This document shows positions 38,225 to 61,341 of a DNA stretch of 64,000 nucleotides, in pieces. This DNA comes from Rhea pennata (taxonomy: Eukaryota; Chordata; Aves; Rheiformes; Rheidae), in assembly GCF_028389875.1 (NCBI RefSeq), contig NC_084702.1, positions 51,308,053 to 51,372,052 of the forward strand. Reading direction: 5' to 3'. Positions within the stretch are counted from its first letter, which is position 1, and the number at the start of each line of letters is the position of its first letter. Both the position numbers and the translations under genes were made by a program. The notes beneath the pieces were generated by a model, which saw nothing but the letters and a program-made list of their open reading frames with translations, made no database searches and was not told where the DNA came from.

Positions 38225-41200
38225 GTTTTGATTCTGATGGGCTTGTACATTATCAGCTTTGGAAAGAGTGTTCCATCCCCACATCATTTTATTTCATTTA
38301 TTTAAAGAAACAAAGTATCATTGTCCTTCATAATAAATTTAAAACTGCTACTGGTCATGTTTGTCACAAGCTCTGAGAGAGATAATGAACGCCCAGATTT
38401 GTCTCTCAGTCCAGTTTGTCTCCACTGAATAATGAAGGCTGTGACTCTCTAACAGGAAAAAGAGAACCTTTCTGAGCACTTTTACTAATATATTAAGGTG
38501 TAAGGCCTATTTATCAATTTCAGATGCTTCCAACTCTTCTGGTAGGCTCTAATTCCAGCAGGAACTAAAGATACAGAATCGGACGCATAACATCCAATTC
38601 CTTTATGTGTGGTATTTAGAGCAGAGGACAAAAACTCACATTTTCAGTGCAGAAATATTTTTTTCTGCTTTCACATGGTCATTGTTGCTAGGGTAACCAC
38701 TTCCTCAGTAATTCCTGTGTGCAGCATGTCTATCTCACTTTCCATTATCATTGGCTCTTAGACAACATCACAGCATGGCATAAGGACAGGGACAAGGATG
38801 AAATTGGTACACTACCCTTTCACATACTGAGTACTCAGTATAAAGTGTTCTTAGTATACCATGACAAAAAGCACACAAAACAATCACATAAAGTGATTTT
38901 AAGTTTAATTTTGTGTTTGTGTTTTATACCTTAGAACTGGAAGAGAGCTTATGTATCTCTGCAGGCTGTACCCACAGGTTCAACAAAATGGATCTCTAGA
39001 AAAATGTAATCTGTCCTTTTCTTTTCCAATCATGTCTTAGAGCCCTGTGCAATTACATAACAATGTGAAACAAGACCTCAGAAAGAACTTTCACGGCAAA
39101 TACTCATAAAATTTAGAGAAGTTCACATCAAAAATTATCTTTGCAACAATCTCTTCCCCTTATGTTATTATATATTATATTATGTATGAAAGCCTCAGCT
39201 GAGAACACTGTATATACCAGTAAAATTAAGATCCAGAACTCAATCTTATGTTGTAGCTCAGACTTATTTACAAAAGTAGTGTCTATCTGTGCTAATTACA
39301 CATATACAGAGAATTACTGATCAACATGCTATCTTGGCTGATCATAAACCTTATAGAAGTGTTTCCAAAGTTGAAAAAAAATAAATCGGAGGTGTTCAAC
39401 CCATAGCCTCTAGGCTGGTAGTTTTTGCACTTGGATGCATTTATGTGGCCTTCCAAATGGTATTTCCTTATTCTGCAGTATCTAAGCTCTCTTATTTTTG
39501 AAGTAAATTTCAAACACATTACGTTGCAAAGAAATCCTGACAAACATGCAGCAACAGTGCTTTCTGAATATGAAGATAGCTGCAGTCTACCACCAGTTAC
39601 TCAGTGGTGCAAACCCTCAGGCTCATCTAATTTCTGGGCGCTATCAGTTTAGAAATCCAGTGATGACCTTTCGGCATCAGCATCAATAATTTAATTATAT
39701 CCATAATGGGAGTTACATCCATATGTTGGGAGTGAAGTCGGCAGGAGGAATGGAGTTGTGAAGAAATGAAAAAGAAATGTCAGAAAGTATCAAGGTAAAG
39801 TCAGGAAGTGGAAGAGAGAAATTGAGAAGGAAAACCAAGAAACAAGGGATGGGAGCAGCCATATTTCTCAATGAATGATTCAGGACCTGTAAGTGGAGAA
39901 CAGCAAAACTAACAACTACTTCGCTACATAAAAGTCAGCTTTGGCCCTGGGATTTTAGGCAAATCTGACTGACTTCAACAGATACTCTGCACTGTAGCAA
40001 AAGGAGTATGCAATTCCAATTACCCAGAAGGAATTCAGTGAATTCATTAAGGGAATGAATGTGATGTCCTTAATTTAACAATAAACAAACATGTCTGCTT
40101 AGCATATTTAATTTTTGCTCCTTTGATTTCTGATTTCTTTGAGACCATATGCAAAAGACTTTCGTTGTGATGTAACAAATGCAAAGGTCAAGAATTTCAT
40201 AATGTTGTTTCTGGTCCCTTTTCCCTTATTTAAAGCCCGTGTTTCAGCCCAGAATTCTAATGCTTATGTCCTTACATTGCATATGCAACGTAAGTGAATT
40301 ATAGCTACATTCATATACATTTTTGTACTGGTTTGAATGACCACCATATTTTGCTACACTGATACAGAATAGTGCTCCTTCTTCACTGACATCAGTGAGA
40401 CCAAATCTATAAGTACTACTTGGCATAAGAGGAGAGGTAAGAACCTAGTTCTAACTAGTATTTCAGTATTAGGACAATTAATACTCAAATAAAGTTAAGT
40501 CAAGTAGAAATCACTACAATACTATATTCATATATTCAATAGAGTGAGGACTAAAACATAGTATTTCAAACATTAAATTCAGGACTACTGACAAATTCTT
40601 AGTAACATTAAATACAGCAAATATTAAAATCACTTTAATATGTAATGTGGTAATAAATTTTTTAGTTGTTTTTTCTCCTCTCAGGCTTCTAACCTTCTCA
40701 AAGAGCATCAATAACTTTAACTCCTTCTTCCTTTGAATGTATTACCATCTTGCTAGGTTACATAAGAAGAGTTGGTATCTGCACTTAGATTTAATAGGAA
40801 ATTAATTAGCCTTATTCTTAAATGAATTATAGGAAAACTGAATTATCTCTCTCTAAAATCAGTAGGAATTGGGCCACTGATTTGAATGGAAACAGCATTA
40901 GCCCCCTGGATTCAAAAATGTTAAGCACCTGTAAAGAACCTGAGATAAGGAAAACACACTCAATCACAACGGTTTAAAACTGTATGTACCTGAAGGCAAT
41001 TTTCCTAGGCAATAGCTTCACAAAATCCTGATTTTTTGACCTTATTTGACCTATTTTTAAAATGTAGGAAAATAATTTTATCATTATATCACAGGTTAGC
41101 TCAGTTTCTTCATCATTCACACAATCCTGAATATTTTTTCCTTTACTGTTTGGGGAAATGCAGTTCATCTGAGTTCCTCCACTATTTTAGAATATATGTG

Positions 41201-44200
41201 CACTAATTTTACTGTATTTTCCCATCTTTGATTTATGATAGTGAAAACACTGTAGTGTGCACTAAATAGAGTAAGTATGGTTTATCTCTCCTTTAGAGTA
41301 GCAACATAATTCTTTAACATTCAGAGGCTACTGCACAGCACTTTTCATTTGTAGCTGTTAAAAAAATAGGTTAATTAGCATCAACCTCGATTGAAATATG
41401 AGAAACCTGAAGAGAAATCATGTGTCCCATGTCAGATGGTGAGTTGGAAACAGAGGTCCTAATTTCTAATTTGCAGTCTACTGGAGTATATGTTAGAAAA
41501 CATACTTTGTCCTTCATGGAGGTTGACAGAAACATAATTCTGGCTAATTGTTTAGATTTAAATTACAACTTTTATTGTGGCATTGTACATTTTATTATGA
41601 TTTGAACAGAAAAAGTACATTTTTAGGCAAAGATACTGAAAACCTTTCTCCTCTTCCAAACATTCCACAAACAAATAAGGAAAAGGAAACCACACATTAC
41701 ATTCCTTCATCCCAACGCTTCATTCTCTATAGGCTTAAGTAAAAACAATTTTCTTTCTCATACATTACTTTAAAAAAAGTACCTGTTGAGGATATAACTA
41801 TGTCAACAACAGTACCAACAAGAGCTGAGTTACATGTGAATCTAACTGTAATGAAGACTGAAAAAATGCAGAAGAATTGCTTTCAAGATTCTTATGATCT
41901 AAGTGTGAGAAAGCAACTTCCCTTGAGGCAAAAGGGACATGACGCTATCAAAAAAGCCAGGCAAATTTGGTTAGTGAGTATGCACCACACTGGGAATAGG
42001 GGTGGAATAGGGAGTCATAGTAAGAGCACTTGTGAGAAGACCTCAAACGTGCAAACATGACTGAACTCAACCAGCTGCTGTTTTGAAGGGCTAAAAGTCT
42101 GAGTCAGGAGCTAAAAAGAATCCAGGGCAGGGGGGGGAAGAACTACAAAGCTGGAAGAAACCAGAGAAAGAGAGAGGAAGAAATGCTATTCCAGGAGTGC
42201 CAATATGTCTCATTATCACTTTAGCATTACCATTTGTTCTCTTCCTAAACTTCCTCCCAAAGAAAGAAGCTTTTATATCACTTCACCATGCAATATAACC
42301 GAGTTCTGTAATTCTTGGGGAGGATTGTTCATCAAAGAGGAAAGCACTGTAAGGGTTCCAGACTGCATCCTATGATGAGCACATACGTTTACTCAGCAGG
42401 TGGTACCCACATTTCTGAGCCTCCTCTATTATCAAACCATATTTCTCTCTCCATGCAAACTTCAAATCCATCACCTCCCATCATACACTTTTCACCAAAA
42501 CTGTTCTCAAGGAAATTCTTACCTTCCAATAAATGGATATGGGGGAAACTTCATCCTTGAGAGCACTCGGCACTGTTCAGATCCTACATTAGGAAGAGTA
42601 CCTCTGTGGCACTTTACAAGCAAGTAAAGTATGCTTTATTTACTGTCATGTATTCCTGCTCAAGTTTAGCAATGGATTCTTGATTTCTGAGCCAAAATAG
42701 CTTTAGCCCAAGATGGTGGATGTTATTCAGACTTTCAGGTAAATTTTCTGAGTAATTGTTGAGTGCATTTTCAAAAGCCTAGGCAACTGGATTATTTTTA
42801 TTTTCTCACAAGTTTTTCTCTGTTATTTCACTACTTGTTTGGTTCTGAACAAATATACTAGCATATACAATGCTCCGTTTTAACCTCTCTACTGCTCTTT
42901 TCCCTTTCAGAAATGGTCATTTCTACTAATACAATCCCTTTTATACAGTGATGATGTGAGATGACATATGCTCCCTCAATAAACTGATTGATAAGATTTA
43001 AATATGCAATTCCAATGATTGTCTAATTTGCACATTGAAGCATTATAAGTATGTGCACAAACAGAAGTATCTTTGGTATCGGATTATTTGAAAATCAGAC
43101 TGTACCTTGTTCTACCAACAGATTTCACAATAAAGTTCAATTGTTGTATTTAAATATAAAAAAGTAACAGATTCTGACTATGCACATGCTAAAAAATATT
43201 TCTTAAGTAGTTTAGGAAAAGCATCTTCCACATTTCAGGCTACCAGAAAGCATTTTAACTACTGAGCCTGCAAACATCTACATATTTAACTTGAAGCATC
43301 TAATTATCTCACTCATTTCAAATGCATGTGCAGGAATACTTAAAATTTGGTTGCCAAAGCAGAGACGCTATGAAATGCTGCTTTCATAACTTAATTAGCT
43401 ATGTAATGATTATTTTGGGGGAGCAAGAGACTACAGAAGTACCTAAAGGGACAAGTATGAACCTGTGGCTGCTACGGACTAAACTGTAAGAGAAGCTGAA
43501 ATTGCTGTTACTCTGAAAAAATTTATCACTTGCTTTTTGCCAAAATTCTCATTATTCCTGTACGAGCTTTTCAGATAAACTTCATTTTTTATTTTCTGAT
43601 CTACAGCTCAGGAACATCCTATCTGTAGCAGGAACAGCACACGTGGCAGGACCCTAGTCATTTTTAAACCTGGTCTTTTAAACAATAATGAATAAGAAAG
43701 TCAGAATGGCAAAAGGTTTCCAAGTAACATCAGTGGAAAGAAGGTTCTGAAAACTATGTATGCACTGTCTAGAAAAAAGACTCTGAATAGTAACTAGATA
43801 TCTATATCATTGGTCTTGTTATTCAAAGGAAACTGAATAATTATCAAAAATGTAAGCAGCAACAGGGAAAATATGCAAAATATTGGAGAGAACTGTATGA
43901 TTAGTGAAGCAATGGGACAAGCAACCAAGACAAATTGTTAAATCACCTTCACAGAGATATTCATGGAGACTATATATCAAGTTATCGGATATGATTTAAC
44001 GATAATGAAATCAACCCGCACATTACATAGGAGTAGAGACTAGAAGAATTGGTAGAGGAACATTTCTTCTCACATATTTCTGTGAAAACTTACCAAGATT
44101 GATTTCATTTGGTATAATGTAAGTGATTTCTTACTTTCTTTTCTTGTACTAACTGTATTATTATTTGATGTTGATAAATTATGTGGTTTTATAGCTCCCA

Positions 44201-46339
44201 GGGATGAAAACTAAACAGTGATGTGCATTAGGAGCAAGGGACTTTTTTTTGATGTCAGTATACTTCACTGCACTTTCAAGAAGCTTAAAAAAGCAGAAAG
44301 TTGTGTTTTATAGTTATGTATTACTCATCAATGAAAGACTATGATTGTATTATGAGATAAATCTTCTGTAACAATGATGGGATTGGGGATGTGCTGAAGC
44401 CAGTAGGCCATGGCAGAACCCAGAAGACAGTAAGGGGCAGCTGAGACTTAGTGGAATTAAAGCGTATGCTTTGCTTTTGCCAGCAGTGTAGTGCTATGGC
44501 TGCTAGCATTCCATGTCATGCATAGCTTCATCAGGGCAACAAGCCTTTTGCTACATGATTGTTCACAAGAAAAATAGTCACTTTCATTTCCAGGGTTTTC
44601 TGTAACTTAAGATACTCCATGGTATGCTCATTTTGTGCCAGCTCCTCATAAAAGCTAGTACTTTACTACAAAAGGACCCAGTAAAGATTATTTTGTGATG
44701 TTCTGCAACTAAAAACAGTGCTCTCAACACAGAGAAGGATCTGCATCTGATCTAGCTGTTCTCTAGCTGCATGTATTTTGTTGTCATCTATTTTTCCCCA
44801 TAGCGCTTATTTTCTTCTACTACCTTCAAGATATATAGAACACTGTGAAAAGTCTGAACTTTTTCATCACATCTTAAGCCATTTTATTTCCTTATCATAC
44901 CTCTGTCCTTTTCACTATAAATATTACTCCTCCTGCTTTGCAGTACTTTCCTTTTTCCCTTCCCTTCGTTTGGTTTCATTTTTTTTCTGTAACTTTGCTG
45001 CAGAAAATGAGCATTGAAAATTTCTGGTATTTCGGTAAAAATCAGTATTTCAGATATTTTATCTAGCTGACCGAACTCTCAGATCTTTAGCTTTTTAGAA
45101 CACATATATGTATATGTAAAAATTACTGGTGAACAAAGTCTTGTTTAAATTTTGAAAGAATAATTTTTCACTGTCATATATAATACAGTTGAGAGTCTTT
45201 CTGCCTACCTGTATGCATATTCAAATGGAGCTCTAGTCTTCAGCTTGCAAGGTTAGCTGGATCAAATCATCCTTGGAACATCCAGTTGTCTGTGTATCAT
45301 ATGGTGCACTTCGGACTAGCCTGTATCAGTGTTTTACTTCTGAATGATAGCCAGTACCCTTTTTTTCTCCTTAACTGATTCTGTCAATGATTTTAGAATA
45401 TTTATTACATTCCACATCCATTATCAGGGCTATGACAAAGTTTTCAAGTTCCTGGAGCCCAAAGCTGTCAGATTTTATTATAAAATACATAAAGTTCTCA
45501 TTGTCCTCTCTGTCCAGGCCCTTACGGGGCCCGTTTACAGGCCCTTAGTCAGCTCCCTGACTGGGTCAGATGATTGCAGCTGCATTTCCCATTCACTCAA
45601 GCAAACTCGAGTTCAGCGCTGCCAGGAGTTCGAGGCTGGGAGCAGTACTCAATTAATCAGTTCTTTTTGGCATAACAGGTCACTGGTAACACGTAGCACA
45701 AATAGCATGAGCTTTTAAGCCACCCTTTCTTTCAACCTTGTGGAAGAGCGGGCTCCTCTGTGGGACTCGTGGGACTCAGCTTAGCAACATTGGCCTTTTA
45801 GTGATTCACATCTGATATGGAGCTGGCCTCCCTGCTCTGTCCAGGCTGCAGTAGGACCATTTTGCATTAGACACCTTGACCTTTGTACTGCAATCAGAAA
45901 AACTGCTGTCAGAATAGGCGGTTAATTCTAACACCTGGCTGCAAGTGGCCAAGCGTGCAGAATATCATCCCCTAAACTGTGATTTAGAAATCCATGGCTG
46001 TCACATGGGAAATCCCACATTACACAAGGCTGCTGCTGAACTAGTCAGTGTTCACACCACCCATGCCTCCAGACTCCCCTCACGACTACATCTTCTAGAC
46101 ACACAGTGCTGAAGAAGTGCAACCTATCCTCATTGGCGCGGACAGCGAGGAGAGCTTGGGCATGTCTGCCCTGCAGTGGCATCCACAGCGAGGGGCTGTT
46201 CTGACACCCATCACGACTCTGCTTGGAGCAGTAAATCCAGATGAACTGTCTCCTAATTAACCTGCTTCTAATTACTTCCACGAAAATGTCCTGCTTATGG
46301 TTTTCATCGAGTCGTATGATTTGACAGAGAGGTTTTCAA
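38225..46339. other. Gene desert up to the CCNH CpG island
   Basis: AT-rich, rising in GC from about 45.5 kb. ORFs at 41800-42060, 42315-42627 and 45344-45718 lack recognisable similarity. Fragments near 40.86 and 42.75 kb recall very old amniote repeats. A TGTGGGACTCG/TGGGACTC duplication lies near 45760-45778. No supported gene. Confidence 0.5.
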
Positions 46340-46410
46340 AGCGGGCGCCCCGCCCTCCGCTTCACGGCCGGACTGCCGGGCGCCAACTGCCGCTCCGGCA
46401 ACGGTCGCGG

Positions 46411-46448
46411 GCGCCCAACCGCCGCCACGGCGCCCAACCGCCGCCACG
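46411..46448. repeat. Perfect 19-bp tandem duplication in the CpG island
   Basis: GCGCCCAACCGCCGCCACG occurs twice head to tail (46411-46429 and 46430-46448), just upstream of the first ZNF143-type site. Confidence 0.9.
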
Positions 46449-46470
46449 GCGCTCGCGCGCCTTCGGCGGC

Positions 46471-46490
46471 AACTACCACTCCCGGCATGC
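46471..46490 (+). promoter_or_regulatory. ZNF143/THAP11-type (SBS) site
   Basis: The sequence AACTACCACTCCCGGCATGC matches the family consensus ACTACAAnTCCCAGCATGC with about two differences. This motif class marks CpG-island housekeeping promoters. Binding itself is inferred. Confidence 0.7.
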
Positions 46491-46576
46491 TCCGCTCCCC
46501 GCGGCGGCGCGCCCTGCCGGGCGAGGCGCGTCCGCACGGACGGGCGTGGGCGGCGTGGCGCCGTGCCTGCTGGGCT

Positions 46577-46582
46577 CACGTG
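46577..46582. promoter_or_regulatory. E-box CACGTG in the CCNH promoter
   Basis: A palindromic CACGTG in the context TCACGTGG, between the two ZNF143-type sites. USF or MYC/MAX family proteins could bind; this is motif evidence only. Confidence 0.45.
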
Positions 46583-46610
46583 GCACGTCGCGCGGGGGGC
46601 GGAGCGCGGT

Positions 46611-46629
46611 GCATGCAGGGAGCTGTAGT
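46611..46629 (-). promoter_or_regulatory. Second ZNF143/THAP11-type site, reverse orientation
   Basis: On the minus strand it reads ACTACAGCTCCCTGCATGC, a close match to the same consensus, about 120 bases downstream of the first site and facing the opposite way. It overlaps the first upstream ATG (46613). Confidence 0.7.
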
Positions 46630-46644
46630 GGTCGCGGCGGCGTC

Positions 46645-46704
46645 ATGGCGTGCGCGGAGGACGCGGCCGTAAAGTGCGGCGGGGGGGGAGCGGCGCGCGC
46701 GTGA
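46645..46704 (+). other. Upstream ORF (19 codons) in the CCNH leader
   Basis: The ATG at 46645 has G at -3 and G at +4, a strong initiation context, and reads [19 protein letters not shown] before TGA at 46702, 71 bases ahead of the main start. It could lower or gate CCNH translation if the mRNA begins upstream. Another uORF (46613-46672) overlaps it in a different frame. I do not claim a stable peptide. Confidence 0.4.
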
Positions 46705-46754
46705 GGCGGCGCGCGGCCTGGCGGTTGCGGGGCGCGGGAGGCGCCGCCGCCGCC

Positions 46755-46775
46755 ATCATCGTCATCATCATCATC

Positions 46776-46777
<2 letters not shown>
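46755..46777 (+). repeat. ATC trinucleotide run abutting the CCNH start codon
   Basis: A run of ATC triplets with one GTC leads directly into the start ATG, so the initiator is effectively one changed unit of the repeat. Confidence 0.85.
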
Positions 46778-57603
<10,826 letters not shown>

Positions 57604-57780
57604 ACCCTGAAGGAAGATGATATTCTGCATGGTATTCTAACACTGCAGTTCCAGGTGCCAGGACCTGCTCAGGCTACCTGCTGTTCAGTATCTGCTGTTA
57701 GCAGAACTCCAAGGCTACTACAGGTTCCTTACTTGATTTTGGGAGGTATTTGTTCTCTCTGTTTTAATCTCTGTCTTTAC

Positions 57781-57786
57781 AATAAA
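57781..57786 (+). terminator. CCNH: CCNH poly(A) signal
   Basis: Canonical AATAAA 178 bases after the stop codon, followed by a T-rich stretch (57798-57803). It implies a compact 3' UTR ending near 57800-57810. Confidence 0.8.
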
Positions 57787-57809
57787 GTGTATGACTTTTT
57801 TTAGTGCAA

Positions 57810-59049
57810 CTGCAGCTAGTTACTTTAGCAAACACTCATCCTTTCCAAGGCAAAACACTACTGTGAAATATTTACTTAAAGGCATTTGTCACTCAGGGAA
57901 GAGTGTTGGCTTTGGAACAGTTTGAGATTTGACTCTAGTTACTGCTGTGCTATATTTCTAGACTTATCACACTTTGCATTTAGCAAAGTGGATGCATAAA
58001 AGCAGGAGACAAATCTGGTATGGATACTGAAATGTTTTATACTGGATGTGCTGCCTTCTTCCCAAGTTTGTCCTTGAAATAGATAAAAGAATACAACCTT
58101 GCCCATAACATTTTCAACATTTTGAAGCTCTTCTGAAACACACTGCAAGCAGATACAAGCTATGGTTATTACCTTCCATGTTGCAAATGTTCTGACTTAA
58201 TTTGTTACTGCAACTGCTGTTCCTGCAACTATGATCTCAAATTGGTGTGATGAACATACTAGGGCAAACAGTTAAAAAACCAGCTTTTAGTTACATACCT
58301 TCCAAATCTAGGTCAGATTATTCTACTTTCTAAAACAAAGCATGAAAGTAAGCAGTAGTGTTATTTCCTCTAGAATATGCATAACCTAAAGCAACTTTGA
58401 AACTTAAATTCACTTTCTTCATTAGCTATTTATCTATTACATGAAAATGCAATGATGAACTTTGTATTGTTTGACAAAAATATACAATATGTTTTTGTCA
58501 AAATTGATTCATTTCTTCTGCATCAAGGTAGTAGGCCAAGTAGTCAGGGAAGAAAAGCAGCTATCACTCACTCCTTTAATTCAGCAGGCTTGACACCATT
58601 TACATAACAGCACCTTCAAAAATCAAAAGAAGAAAACTGAAACTGTTAGGAACAGCACATTAGGTTCTAGATTGGTTGGAAGATATAAGCAGAGTATTCA
58701 GCAACACTTCATACAAGTTATAATTAGGGCCTGACTTGCATATTTCTATTAGTGACCTAACTTTTCTCCCCATACTATTAATTAGGGAAAATGCCTATAA
58801 GAAATGCTGAAAACAAGACTGTTGATTTACCTCTTTCTCTAAAATGCACTTTAATACAAATTTGACAGGAATGAGTCAAGCAGTAGTTTTATAGGAAAGG
58901 CTCTACAAAGGAACTGAGTATCAATCATGCAAACAGGGAGATGTCTCACTAGGCTATTTATGAACCCTGTATGATACAGGGTACTTTTTTGAGTTGGGAG
59001 TGGTAGGTGGCCCATCTGCCCAAGTTGCATTCAGTGAAGTGTCATTTGG
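57810..59049. other. Intergenic gap after CCNH
   Basis: AT-rich sequence between the convergent genes, up to the GC-richer block at 59.05 kb. No exon, transposon or RNA gene is recognised; the short ORFs are uncharacteristic. Confidence 0.65.
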
Positions 59050-59530
59050 AAACTAGACACAGATGCTACTTTTGAGGGAAGTCTGGAATTGGAGGCATGG
59101 TGCAGCTGATGATAGTATTTGGGCTGCCTGTTCTTAGGCCCTGCAGGTGTGCTACTTGCCACCAGCATCCCTCTAATTCACAACCAGGGTAAGGTGTAGA
59201 TGGGGGTGGCAGTGGCTCTGGAAGACTGAGCAGACTCACCATCCATGTGAAAGTTTTTACTCTGACTATAAGCGAAAAGGTATACTCAGCTAGGTCAGGT
59301 GGTAGGCTGCCTACCACTTGGTCCCTGCTGTCTCAGATGAGGCCAGGAGAGAACACAGATGCTGCCCAGGTGGGGAACCACTGGATAGGTCTCCCCCAGC
59401 CATCACTCGCTTGATCAGCCGACAGGGTAAAGACGAGCAAAGCCATCCCTGCTCGAAGGAGGAGCAGGCGATGTCATGTCATGTCCGGTAAGTGTCACCT
59501 CTACCTATTAAGTATACTTAATAGCATACT
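59050..59530. other. Unexplained GC-richer block between CCNH and RASA1
   Basis: GC content is visibly above both flanks. It contains a near-continuous palindrome (59299-59317), a 7-bp stem with a 7-base loop (59448-59468), a TGTCATGTCATGTC repeat near 59473-59485 and a perfect 18-bp palindrome at its right edge (59506-59523). The 83-codon minus-strand ORF (59066-59317) matches no family I know. It could be an unrecognised repeat, an alternative 3' exon or an unannotated noncoding RNA. Confidence 0.4.
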
Positions 59531-60460
59531 ACTCTTGACACTTAGGTGTCCAATACTGGATCTTCTGTTTTAACTAAGAGCTCCCATCTTAAATAAGGAT
59601 ATGGCCTAATCGAAGCGTCCAAGGCAGCAAAGCAACTGCAAGCCCAGAAAACGTGAGAGGAAGGATGCACTAGCATTATGGCCAAGATTTAAAGATAAAG
59701 ACTGCAAAAAGTAATTCTTGTCCTTCTTCTCATGGACAGGAGATAAAAAAATTGAGAAATTTTTTATAGTAGGGAAAAATATGATATGAAGTTTTAGAAG
59801 TTCTAGCTGTGCAAGCTTTGATTTGCAAGACTAAATAGGGAAAGCAGCAGCATTTTCAAAATTTGAAACCAACCATAATGTTTTTATAGTATGATTATTT
59901 TAAAGGCCAGCACCTCTCTGGTTTTCTAGTATTATCTATCTTCAAACTTTTATCCCATCAACCAATCCTGCAAATAACAATTCTGTTCCACTTCTAGAGG
60001 GATACGTGAGCCTTAGACTAGCAACAGTAGTCAAAACAATTACATCTCCACCTTCCCTTTGTACATCCACTTTCTTCCCAGCCAGATGTTATAATTGCCC
60101 TACTGGTATAACAGCTGTGTTCATGTAACGCAAGTTATTTATAATGCAGTTTCTCATTAGTCTTGTCAACGAATCTTAGCGTCTTTTTATCCATTCCCAT
60201 GTCAGTCCCAAGAAAGAGTCATGAATGGGAATGCTGAGACATTCTTTGAATATTTTAATTTCTTCTTAATAGTTTTAACAGACTTGCTCTGTTGCTCCTG
60301 AGATATGCACAAATTCAGGGTTCCCCCCTTGCTATTTACTCAAACTCTTCAGTGTCACACCAGCTTGCTTGTTACAGACTACAGACATCGCAAAATTGAT
60401 CATGAATGTAAACACCATAAAAAGAACTTCCACAGCAGCCAAAATTACCAGTTTCCATAA
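59531..60460. other. Intergenic sequence upstream of the RASA1 poly(A) site
   Basis: AT-rich, with nothing recognised. The RASA1 3' UTR could extend into it if the signal at 60481 is not the last one used. Confidence 0.55.
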
Positions 60461-60474
60461 ACAGGCTCTCTGCA

Positions 60475-61341
60475 ACTTGATTTATTTTAAAAACTGGTAT
60501 TTCAGTTATAAAAATAAGATTCATGGTAGACTTACATTACACAAAAGACCAACCAATACATATTTTATAAAATGGTTTAATGAATGCATGCATGTCTGAT
60601 ACAGTGATCAATAAATTTACTGAATTCAAATTATTTACTGTTGTAAACATTTTACAAAAGCATTGTGATTTATCTGGATATACAGTCCTCGATGGAAGAA
60701 TTATTCAGACTGAATCAATGGCACATTAAAAAATAAAGCTGTCAAGACCCATTCTGCATATTCTCTTTCAACATGATTCCAGCAAGAGAAACAGCATGGT
60801 ATAAAAAGTGTACAGCAAAGATTGTTCCTACCATAATGTCAAACTCTGGAAACTGTAAATACAAGTTAAAGTGGTTGAAACAGTCAAAGTTGTAATAATT
60901 GTAACCAGTCAGAAATTACAGTAAGAAGTGTTATCCAGTTATATGCAGCTGTCAAAACAATGCATTTCTTTCCATGTCAGTTGATAATTCTTTTCAAACA
61001 GGACAGCAAAACTTTGGCAATTGGAAGTGCTGAAAATAATTTTCAAAGTTCAAGACAGTCACAGCATTTTCTTTGCGGAAGGTGAACTGTACACCAAGGC
61101 TCAGAGGTTGTGAAAATTTGTTCCAAGTGTAAAAAAGTGCAAGTGTCCTGCACAGATAGCTTAAAAAGCTGCTGGTACAATCATTCACCAACAGAATCTT
61201 TGTTTTCTTTTTGCATAGTTCACACATCACTGGGAATGTGACAGGGTGTGCTATTTTTGGCAAGAGCAAGAAGAAAGTGATACTGGTGTGAGTTGCCGTG
61301 TTGGGCGTGCTGGATCCATGCAGAATTCATGTAGAGGGCTG
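60475..61341 (-). other. RASA1: RASA1 3' UTR (inferred extent)
   Basis: Follows the TAG at 61342 to the only minus-strand AATAAA I find in the next kilobase. AT-rich without a good ORF; the 91-codon ORF at 60994-61269 has no recognisable similarity. The end position is an inference from the signal. Confidence 0.6.

Noticed and set aside
37928..38287. 119- and 82-codon minus-strand ORFs
   Set aside because: Antisense shadows of the CR1 reverse transcriptase frame.
45344..45718. 124-codon ORF upstream of CCNH
   Set aside because: No family similarity, no splice or promoter context; it lies in a mildly GC-rich stretch where chance ORFs are longer.
46045..46281. Minus-strand ORF just upstream of the CpG island, considered as a divergent gene
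   Set aside because: No recognised domain or splice structure; kept only as a possible antisense transcript region.
1..46300. CRISPR arrays, operons or phage-like systems
   Set aside because: Nothing prokaryotic is present; the composition, introns and repeats are those of a vertebrate nuclear genome.
46650..46775. In-frame extension of cyclin H upstream of ATG 46776
   Set aside because: It would need a GTG start, and an in-frame TAG lies at 46626. Cyclin H starts at the MYH residues in vertebrates.
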